Shown: piece after piece, positions 11,901 through 20,779 of the stretch
Position numbering within the stretch: the first letter of the stretch is position 1
How the letters are laid out: every line of letters begins with the position of its first letter
Assembly: GCA_034696485.1 (NCBI GenBank)
Contig: JAQIWT010000040.1
Span: 1-48,995 of the forward strand
Direction: 5' to 3'
From: Isohypsibius dastychi
Taxonomy: Eukaryota; Tardigrada; Eutardigrada; Parachela; Isohypsibiidae
Length of the DNA: 48,995 nucleotides
Notes under the pieces: model-generated
Told to the model about the DNA's origin: nothing
Seen by the model: only the letters and a program-made list of their open reading frames with translations
The model's database searches: none
Position numbers and translations under genes: made by a program

Positions 11901-14246
11901 GTTTATACTCTCAATGCGATTTTAAGGGTGAGTTCCGGTTCATGGAGTGAAACGAGCAATGGTTAAAATGGCCGAAACGTGAGCGGATGGACAATGACTC
12001 GATATGAGTAAGATTTTAAAGTTATGTGGATGGGGTTAGCACTGGAAGGAGGTTAAAAGGTAGTAGGTTTTGGCGTGGTTGGCTGAAAAAATTCGATTAT
12101 CGCAATAGATCGTATGTTCTGTGCACGACTTACAAAGACCTCGGTAGGCAGCTTATCAGGTCCCACTTACACAGGATACCCTTGGTTTGGGTCGAAGCGC
12201 TCCGACCCATTGGGTTGCGAATGATAACCCAAAAAACTACTCATGGATTTGGTGATTCCACTCCGTTGGTGGCGCTCGTGGATGGGTGGCCTACTGATTT
12301 ATAGATACGACTCAGTTTTTCCCGGGGAGAATGAGTTTTTTAATTTCAGCCTCTCGGCACTATCCATTTTCAATCACCATTGAAAGTCGCGAAACTCCAT
12401 TGACACAAAACGTCGTTTTGATGCATGATGCGTAAACTAATTCCATAGTTTGATCGGAGAAACAACATGTTGGATCGAAATACATCGTGTTCTCGGACGA
12501 AATGCAATTATTGCCAAAACCTAAGAAAACAGGACGTTTTTTTCACGTTAGTGGAGCTTAAAAATGGAACTCCGTTCTCCTGCTTCTACTGGAAGTTGAG
12601 AAGGAATAGTGACACGAGGCTGATATCACGAAATTCATTTTTTTTCACCAAAACCTTGGCATATTCATCTATACAACAGTGGGACAATCTTGCGGGAACG
12701 CCACGGAACGGGATGGAAAGGCCAACCCATGGGTTGCTCCGTGGTTTGCAATTTGCAACCCAGTGGATCTGAGCGCTCCGACCTAACCCAAGGGTACTCT
12801 ACCCTCTGTGAACATTTGCACTTGATTACCAATCTCTTTACAACTGCAAGGTTCCTTTCGAAAAAACTGCTACCGTTTTTGCAGCAAGGGCATCGTTTAA
12901 GGGGATGGGTGGGTAGTTGATACACTTCTGACAACAGTTAATGTTTAACAGTTAATTAAAATGTAGTCTGGGAACCGCTGTTTTGAAATACCTGCCATTC
13001 GGCGTGCACACTGTCGTTCAAATTCTTTCTGGCAAAAACAGCTTGGGCGCCGCCTCGCATTGTGTGTAAAAATAACAAAAATATTAAAAACACTTTTTTC
13101 AAGCCCTACTTGCGTTGACCCAAATCCCCAAAAACTTGGTCCGTCGACCCCAGAAAACAAAAGTTTTTAAAATAGGTTTCTACCCTTGTTTGAAATCAGT
13201 TAGCGTGAGGGGTTCCATAAAGTGTTCCTAGTGGGAACGAAACTTTTTCCATGACGTCACCTTCAGTTGTGACGTCATCATTTTTGAATTGTTCGTTCGT
13301 TGACCCGAGCTCTGAAAAAGCCAGGAATTTTTGACTACGAAGTGGTACATTGTGAATACTTTTTGAGAACTGAGAAACGTTCGGTTACGTTTTCATATGA
13401 GGGATTGCTTCTCTCCTGGACTGTATACATACCCGATTGACCCAGCTAGCTACCTCTGAATGTTCCATCTAGAAGCCGGATCTATGTATAACGCACTTTT
13501 TCAGGATTCATCTTCAAATATTTTGAAGCACCTTCATTCCGGAAACTATCGACAAGCAGTTTCCAATGCGCAACGGTTTGCGTTTGCTGCTCAGATACCG
13601 CTGCTCCACAATCTGATTCGCACGATCACTGTACAAAAATCGGACAACCATCTTCAGATCATGCATCCAGAGACTAAACTGCAAATTATGCAGCTGTGTG
13701 TTAGTGCCGCGGAATTCCATTACGCTGTTCGCTCATCTGCCCGATTTCGTCATCATACAAATAAGATCCTAGAAACCAATCACAGAATCAGGGGAGAATA
13801 TGAAATGAGGTCTGGTGCGGTGATGTGTCGTCGATGGTCGTGGGCAAAAGATGACAGCCTAACGGGAGCTTCCTATGTAGGAACAGAGATTTGAGAAGAC
13901 TCGTTGAAAGTGACCAACCTTTTTGCTTCAGGTTATTTTCCTCCAGAGAGTTGTGAGCCCTGTAATAAAAGTACTACAAGCAGTCTTCCCAGAGACACAG
14001 CGAGTTTTTGCGAAATACAATGAGAACACTGAAAACTTTGTTGATGGTATCGGTCATAGTGGGAGGGATGGAGAATTTCAACATATCCATGTTCAACAAG
14101 ACGCGGGAAGTCCAGAACAAACAAAACACGGCATTTCGGATACTAGAGACGGAATCTTTTCCTCCCAACATCGCCCGGCTGACCGTAACTTTACGTATCT
14201 GCAGGTGGAAGAGCTTGAGTACGCTTCCGCACTCTCAATCAAGTGA
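8969..14246 (+). CDS. Tandem-GAF phosphodiesterase-fold protein, catalytically degenerate
   Basis: Seven exons: 8969-9213, 9260 (or 9287)-9526, 9579-10201, 10254-10908, 11099-11927, 13505-13876 and 13932-14246; about 1100 aa. Domains: disordered N-terminus; GAF A (about residues 390-530, core LIPIGIHEGRMLGFVCVI); GAF B (about 535-690) with LDKNQGIVG and an NKRGSPAFCEQD segment like the NKFDE-type motif of PDE GAFs; then a PDEase_I fold ending ...VVSPVIKVLQAVFPETQ, as in PDE5/6/11. The catalytic signature is lost: the Y-H-N-W-R-H-A helix reads DQGWIEAV, the L-C-H-D-L-D-H-R-G motif reads LCLRTDNSYYG, and the later metal Asp appears as Glu (AAE at 13705-13713). It should not hydrolyse cyclic nucleotides but may still bind them through the GAFs. 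The 1577-nt intron 11928-13504 carries repeats; the others are 46-190 nt. The second-exon acceptor is uncertain. Confidence 0.8.
12165..12820. repeat. Inverted repeat pair inside a PDE intron
   Basis: The segment at about 12165-12260 and the reverse complement of about 12720-12820 share a core: tacccttgg-ttgggtcg-agcgctc, then cactgggttgcaaat-like sequence. Arms are imperfect over roughly 60-90 nt with about 500 nt between. This looks like two copies of a dispersed repeat in opposite orientation, or the arms of a short non-autonomous element. The interior holds no transposase. Confidence 0.6.
13251..13278. repeat. Nested palindrome with two TGACGTCA cores
   Basis: ATGACGTCAC and GTGACGTCAT (10-bp arms) are separated by 8 nt; each arm itself contains the palindrome TGACGTCA. 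It lies in the long intron before the exon at 13505. The same 8-mer recurs at 14929 and 37613 inside a shared repeat, so it probably belongs to repeat sequence rather than to a working cAMP response element. Confidence 0.5.
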
Positions 14247-14814
14247 TATTTTTCGACAGCTATACATTGAATGCGTTGCCGACTGATTGTATTGTCTTTG
14301 GAACTCTCATAACAATACGCTGTTCGGCTGGTTTCGGTTCTGGACTGATTTTACGTTACTGCACTGCCACGACCAGACCGCGCGAAAATATCACTGGGGT
14401 GGAGAATTTTAGTCGTGTAACACAGCGGGCGGGGCTCAATCAGCTGGGGTTGTGTTTTTCTGATTGCGCAGTATTTCTGTGCGGTCCGGTCACGGAAGTA
14501 CAGTATTTATACCGTCAAACCAAGGTTGATGAGAATAAAGAGCGCCTCATTGCGGTATTTTAATTTTGAATGACCGTTATGCTAGCTAACTATTCATGAC
14601 ACTGTGAACCGTACTTTTCGAAGAAAAAATCCTTTAAATATTGGAAATATTGAACAAATTTTGGACACGAAGAAATTTATGATCCGGTTATCATTGACTC
14701 ATCCTCGAATGACGTTGTACAGATCCCCGAAAATTCCTTAGAAAACCAAGCCCCGATACGATACTGCGGTTACACGATCCCCGCGGCGATCTTATGACAT
14801 CAATTGGAAAATCG

Positions 14815-14839
14815 AGCACGCAAATGAAATTTGCGTGCT
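14815..14839. repeat. Perfect short hairpin
   Basis: AGCACGCAAAT, loop GAA, ATTTGCGTGCT: 11-bp perfect arms with a 3-nt loop. Intergenic, 569 nt after the PDE stop. Could be a small structured 3' element or a repeat terminus. Confidence 0.6.
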
Positions 14840-14904
14840 TCAATTAGAACAATGTTATTCTTGCTGACGCGGGTTGGTGAACAGAATAGATGGATTCTCA
14901 CTGC

Positions 14905-14995
14905 CATATTGACCAACTGTGGAGGTCATGACGTCAAACGACCACCCACGTGAACCTCGAACCGCAGTACCCTTTGGACTGCACGATATCGAATA
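14905..14995. repeat. Dispersed repeat, copy 1
   Basis: Shares an ordered series of blocks with 37585-37680: tgaccaac, tcatgacgtcaaacgac, tctcgaaccgca or cctcgaaccgca, then tttgg-ctgca or ttggg-ttgca followed by a gac/cga block. Same orientation, about 70% similar by eye. Confidence 0.55.
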
Positions 14996-15461
14996 CGATG
15001 AGGGATGTGATTGTTTAACAAGTTGAGGGGTTTGAAAGTTCTTGAAACGTAGGTCGATAGCTTCTAGCTTCGCCGACAAACGCCAAATAAAAGCATTTCA
15101 TTAGAGGGGTCCACCATGAGTGTGGACTACCCCAAGTGGACCAGTCATGTATGTGGACCAGCAAATCAGGAACCGAACGGTGGTCCACTTAATGACATTT
15201 ACTGTACTTCGTTGGAGTGTGATTGAAATCTCAGAAAATACAGGTAGTATAGATTTCGAAAATGGCCGGTCTATTTCTACTGATCGCGCAACCGCTCTGC
15301 ACGGATTGGTCGGTGCATCACATCAAGTCGATTACAGACATATTTCGTACAGATCGTGGTGAACGCATGAAGATTCTGAGTTTTGAAGAAATAACTGGTA
15401 TTTTTTCGAACAAAATAATTTGGAACTCGAATTTGAACAAATACTGGTAACAACGAAGAGT

Positions 15462-16764
15462 TCACTCGGAAGGTTCTGGGGAAAACTGCTTTGCAGGTGC
15501 GTAAAAATCACGCCCAGCAGGAGGATGAATATTCTCGTAGGGGTGAAAGAAAGGAAGAGATTGGGGAATGAACGGACTCTGACCATAAAACATTTGTGGC
15601 GGGAAGGCCATGAACGGAATGAACGATGGCATATGCAAGTTCGCTTTACTTCGCGCGTCGTCAGAGAATTCTCTGATAGATGAAGTTTGATTTCCTGCGA
15701 ACATATAATTTTGTTTTCTTTGCAAACGAAGCAGTTTATTCCATCGTACGCGATATATCTGCTGGCTCTTTTGGCTGCTTTTTCGCTGCGCGTTGCACGA
15801 TCACGGATTGATTTTTGATCCTAATGCACCTCGTTTCAACCTGCTGACAACAGTCATTTAACGATTAGTGTTTCACCATTGTAAAGAACTGTAAAAGCAC
15901 CTTGTTTAATATTCGTTCGGCCACCTCGATGCGCTTGAAAGAGACAAATGCAAACCTTTTGTTGGATGGACTTCCTCTAGACTTGATGGTCCTGCATTTG
16001 GCTTTGTAAATGTACTTCTTCGTCATTTATACTGTTTATGTTATTTACTTACAAAGAAGAAATTTCTCCGTAGGCCGAGAAAAAATCGTGCAGATCTTGC
16101 TCTGTGATCTGAAACAAAAGCTCTATCATGAATAAGATAAATATTGTATCTTGTTGTACTTCTGCGACTAGTCCACCGACAAAAAGACAATTCCTGTGTT
16201 CTGGAACGCTGGCATCGCTTCTGGTTCTACGATGTGATCTTCTTTTCCCGGGAGGCGTATATTCGGCTTCGATCGAGTGACAACAACATTTATCGCCGCA
16301 CGATGTTCCGTCAGGGGTATATGCATTGTCCGTCTCATCAGTTTGGATACTTATGTTGGAAACACGATTCTCTCGATGAATGGGTTCTGATGTCTGTTAA
16401 AACGCGATCTATAGACGGTATACAACGTTTGCACAATATAAGATATTACTGGTCCGAAATTTAAGCCATCTGAATTTCTGGATTCGTGGTTCTTCCTGAC
16501 TGATAAATCCTCCGAGCACGCCGCGATTTCCGAATAGGTCTTCTTGGGAAATGAGTTCTGTTTTCCATCGCCAATCACTTCGGACAACAATTTTCCCTCT
16601 GAGAATCGTAGAACTTTAGGGTAGCACGGTTCCTCCGAACTGGGCCTTCGCGTTATTTTGGGGCTGGTCAATGTACAATCGGATAAGCTCGCGACTATAC
16701 CATGAGGTGGAACTTCGGAATTGGTTCTATTATGATCTGAACTTGGCTTTCTGGTTGAATTCAT
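15462..16764 (-). CDS. RRM RNA-binding protein, DAZ/BOULE-like
   Basis: Six exons on the - strand: 16764-16424, 16349-16160, 16108-16053, 15976-15901, 15840-15750 and 15694-15462, all phases consistent; 328 aa. A polar N-terminus of about 160 residues is followed by one RRM: RNP2 NCLFVGGLVAE, helix ITEQDLHDFFSAYGEISSL, RNP1 KRFAFVSF, and last strand RIKNQSVIVQRAAKKQ. The C-terminus is rich in Pro, Phe and Tyr (FMAFPPQMFYGQSPF). The FFSxYG helix end, the single RRM and the aromatic Pro-rich tail resemble BOULE/DAZL, germline translation regulators. Other single-RRM families cannot be excluded. An in-frame TAG upstream of ATG 16764 supports that start. The intron 16159-16109 is 51 nt, a multiple of 3 and stop-free. 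Confidence 0.62.
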
Positions 16765-16914
16765 TCTCTAAGTAGAGGGTAGGAGGTACATGATCGTCTG
16801 TTAATACCAGGTTCACCATGGAAATATGATGTTCGAGACGAAAAATTTGCATTGAAACATTACATCCAAACAGCTATGGCGCAGAGAAAGTGAATTAAAA
16901 AATCAGCAGTTGAT

Positions 16915-19900
16915 TTATTTTCCTCGAAGAACATCGTTCTTTCTTTTGAGATAAGCAATAACTCCAAGAAATTCTGTCGCGGAAAGTTTTTGATCGGGAC
17001 GCTGCATATCCAGCCTTCTTAAAGCGCTTTCGATCTGTTCATCGGAAAAGTCGCCTATCTGCAGCGATTTTATGGCGCTTTTCAGCCCTCTTAGAGTCAC
17101 CAGTTTACCGGAAGCAATTTCGTTGAATTTTTTCAGGTAAACGGCGACATCTTCGTGCGATCCCCTTGAAGCTTCTGACCGAACTACTCTGTATCCCATT
17201 TGTTGATCGACGAACTTCAGCGCCATATCAGTCTGCCGAGCTCGCTCTGCGCTGTTCCAGTGGAGTTGTTGGCCCATTATTTCAACGATACGTGGGAGCG
17301 CTTGTCGGGCCGCATCGACATCCTGAAATGCGAGTCGAGTGCGCCTTGCCAGCACATCAACAGCGTTGACAGCGTACTCTTGAACGGCGTATCGAACCTC
17401 AGCTTCTATGTAAGGATATCGTTCAATCAGCCGAGCCCCAGTAAGAGGCCAGGGCTTTCCAGTTGGCTCGGCCAGTTTCATGACTTCCGGACTGCGATCC
17501 CCATATTGGCAGACTAAATGCTACGAGATAAATTTTACTCATTAGTTTTAAAGCTTGGGGGTTTTCTCTGACTTTAGCCACCCGACGGTCGATTCCGTAG
17601 TCGTTCATTAATCGAATGAACAAGCTGGAGTCGTATCCTGCAATGACAACGTATTTTAATTGAGACGGTCTTGTTTAACAAACGTGCCATACCATGAGCC
17701 CCTTCCAACTGGAACCCCATGGTTTGCGATGATTTGAAACGTGGCTTAAGCTTGCACACTGAAATTGCCTTGTCTACTGTATGCTCGGCCATTGCCCTAT
17801 ACGTCGTCCATTTTCCACCTGCAATGGTCACCAGCTGGGAAGAGCTTACTTCAATGCTATCCCGAATAAAATCATCTTTGCAGTGAAGTAAAATCAAGGA
17901 AACTAGCAACTCACATGTGATTCCGAGCCAGACTTTTTGTGTTTTTGACGTTCGGATTCTTGACTAACGGTCGAATACCAGACCAGGCCGACAAGACATC
18001 TCTCCTACTGATTTTCAACTTGAGCATTTTCTGACATTCTTTGAGGACAAAATCGATTTCCCTGTCCGAGGGGCTAGGAGATGTTGTGACAGCACATTTG
18101 TCGTCAGTGGTGCCTGCGATTGTAATACCTTGCCACTAAAAGTAAGAAATTTGATTTTCGTTTTCTAGTATCGGCGATGCACTTTATAAAGAGCCAGTTC
18201 TCAGGGTCGTGTTAAAGGACTGTGTGTTTGACGTTTGCACCCCCCCCCCCCGGCGGAGTTCTCAAAAATCCACCTCACTTCACCACAACATCACTTCACG
18301 GATATATTATTTCCTTGCACGGGAAATCCTAGTCAATTCACATGGGCAAATAGTACTCTGGTAGCACCACTGGCTGACTAACTCAATATTTGTTCACTTA
18401 CCAAGAAACGGTTTTGGAAGACCAGATATTTGCATCCATGTACCAGATTATGATCATAAAAGCCACGTTGTGAAATGCTGTCATAATGCATTTGGATTAT
18501 GATAACACTTCACAACGTGGCTTTTCAGCAGTGTTGAACCTTGCCACTTTGGCCCAGTCGCCGATTTTACAACCGTGCTTGTTAAATAATCACTGCAGTT
18601 AGCTTTCTGCGGGTATCTTCGGCATTTTGAATCTCGCTGGAGGACTGTCCTATCTGCCGTATGATACTTAAACTTTTGAAGCGCGGTTGGATTCCAGCAA
18701 AATCTCAAACCGATATAAAAATCTTCATCTACGTATGTTTCTCACTCTTTTCGAAAAAGCAATAAAACCCAAGAAAATTATTATACCAGGCCATTTGATC
18801 TCCTGTACAATACGAACAATCTTAGCCGTTGGACCTAACCATTGTACAGTTGACCATTTTTTAGCCCGTGAAACTGGAGTTTGACACCCTAACACAGCTT
18901 CATGAGTTCCCGATTGCTCGACAAACGACTCTCTCATCTGCCACACCCGTTCACGAATGACCAATAAAATCTCTCTCTGAATAGGGTTTCAGGGACATAC
19001 CGGAAGAAAGAATATCACTCTGCCATCGCTTGTTTCTGCGTTGAGCAATCCCAGCTTCTTGGGACAAAAATATGCCGGCAGAGACACGTGAATACCAGAA
19101 CTTGGCTGACAAATCGCCTCGACCTCGGGATTGTCCATTTTTCTTATCCCGTCAGTAAAAGGACCGGTCGCATTGATCACGCACTTGGCCCGTATTGTCC
19201 ACTCTTTCCCAGTAACTGTGTCTCGAACTACAGCACCGCGGACCACATCTTTCCGACCGTCGTGTATTTTCAGGAGTTTCACAACTTCAACATAGTTTGC
19301 TAAATGGGCCCCCATCCTTGCAGCTGTGATTGCCAAAGTTAAGCACATTCTTGCATCGTTTTGCTGTCCATCAAAATAGATAATTGAGCCTTTTAGCCGT
19401 GACGTGTCGAGCTGTGGAAAGGCATCTCCTGATTTTTCCTTGTTTACGTAATATGAGTGACGAAGTACTGTATCTCCAGATACAATGTCATACATCTTGA
19501 TACCTAAACTTATGGAAAAATGGCAAGATGAGAGTCATGGAGTGTTCATCAAAGCAATATCAACATACCGATCCACATATACGGAATTTTCCACCAGGCA
19601 TACAAAGGCAACAGAATCGGCAATGCTTTTGTCAGGTGAGGTGCGATGGTCAAAAAGTTGCTTCTCTCCCTCAAAGCTTCTTTAACCTAGCCGGCAAACC
19701 TGAGCTTCTTGATGCACCGAAACTGAGATTGGTTTACATTGCCTCACCATCTTATATTGTTCCATGTCAAAGCCCATTATCGCCGCTTGCAGGTACCGAA
19801 CACCGCCGTGGATCAATTTAGTACTCTTGCTGCTTGTCTGCCCTGCAAAATCCTCGCGCTCTACAAGCGCAGTCTTCAGTCCTCGTGTCTGAGAGTCCAG

Positions 19901-20146
19901 CGCCACCCCGGTTCCTGTCGCACCCCCACCAATTACCAGGACGTCGTACTCTGTTGTATCCTGGAGTGCTTTTATGTGCTCTTGTCTCGTGGGCAGTACC
20001 GACAAATACTCTGGTGGCTTTCCCACTGCACATGTTGCAATGATGGAATTTTGTTTGAGATCATACACTTTGTAGGAGGTGAACCCGATAAAGCCGGAAC
20101 CGGCCACAGCAGCTGAAACGGCAAATTTTTTAATAGCACTAAACAT
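16915..20146 (-). CDS. GPD2: Mitochondrial glycerol-3-phosphate dehydrogenase (FAD)
   Basis: Seven exons, phases all consistent: 20146-19748, 19686-19569, 19503-19001, 18135-17915, 17856-17693, 17637-17539 and 17513-16915; 700 aa (human 727). It oxidises glycerol 3-phosphate to DHAP at the outer face of the inner mitochondrial membrane and feeds ubiquinone. Visible: a hydrophobic N-terminal targeting/membrane segment; the FAD dinucleotide fold VLVIGGGATGTG at about residues 70-80; TKLIHGGVRYLQ; IIYFDGQQNDARMCL; CVINATGPFTD; LSAWSGIRPLV; VTIAGGKWTTYRAMAE; and the C-terminal helical domain. The EF-hand region is present, but its loops have lost most Ca2+ ligands. The intron 19000-18136 (865 nt) is far longer than the others and holds a hairpin. 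The gene lies 150 nt upstream of, and on the same strand as, the RRM gene and is divergent from SLC9C. Confidence 0.95.
18458..18525. repeat. Long hairpin in a GPD2 intron
   Basis: Outer arms of 17 bp are perfectly complementary: aaaagccacgttgtgaa at 18458-18474 and its reverse complement at 18509-18525. Inside is a second 7-bp stem, tcataat (18481-18487) with attatga (18496-18502). The whole is 68 nt. Compatible with a MITE-like or foldback element, or a structured intronic RNA. Confidence 0.75.
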
Positions 20147-20779
20147 ATTTTCTATACTGCGATCCGCACATTCGCTAACTTAGTACATGTAGCTAGTGAT
20201 GTATTTTGTAGACTGAGCGTTCGTCGCCATTTTCTCCATGGAGACTATGGTGGACAGAATACATGCCGGACATAAAAGACGAGCTGCTACTCTGTGATCC
20301 GAAATCAGATGTCTGATGAGGTTTGCGGGTATCGCGGGCCCAGCAAGGAAATAACCATTGTCACCAGCTGCATAGAGATCGCTTGATCAGAAATCGGGAT
20401 TCATTAGCTCGTTTGCATTCCAACATCAACTGGCAGTCGGAGCCTCCCCATAGCTGACCAGTGAAGTTCCTTGCTTGATCTAACAAAACCACATTTAAAA
20501 GCTTCAACATTCAGTTTGCTGAGTGTCCACGGCTCCGGCAGAAATCTGGCTTTTCCGTTTTGAACGATTATCTTTCATTCATGAAAATACAGCAGCACTC
20601 AGTGCAGGTGAGTATTATCGCTGTGGGATGGCAGCCAATATACTAAACGTTTTTCGTATGATGTTTGTTCTCCGTGGCCGCACCTCAGGTTCCCATCCTA
20701 GATTTTCATAGATATTCGATCAGTTGCTAACCGTGGCAGGGAATAAATGAAGCTGTTTTGATTTTTTCTCATAAATGTG
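20147..20779. promoter_or_regulatory. Shared divergent promoter region, GPD2 / SLC9C
   Basis: This 633-nt gap separates the start codons of two head-to-head genes, so both promoters must lie here unless there are unseen 5' exons. No TATA-type or other known element stands out. No credible coding exon seen. Confidence 0.4.

Larger units (their letters stand above)
14247..15461. other. Convergent intergenic region with repeats
   Basis: About 1.2 kb between the 3' ends of the + strand PDE gene and the - strand RRM gene. No convincing exon. Contents: the hairpin at 14815-14839, a dispersed repeat around 14905-14990, and a cluster of GTGGACCA motifs at 15106-15190 including a 10-bp inverted pair (15134-15143 with 15181-15190). 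A candidate AATAAA is at 15086-15091. Confidence 0.45.

Noticed and set aside
12026-12304. 92-codon + strand frame
   Set aside because: Lies within the PDE intron and overlaps one arm of the inverted repeat; likely repeat-derived.
13252-13277. TGACGTCA sites as functional cAMP response elements
   Set aside because: The same 8-mer recurs inside a dispersed repeat at two other loci, so repeat origin is the simpler reading.
16144-16464. 106-codon + strand frame
   Set aside because: Opposite exons 1 and 2 of the RRM gene, whose RNP1, RNP2 and splice phases all support the - strand.
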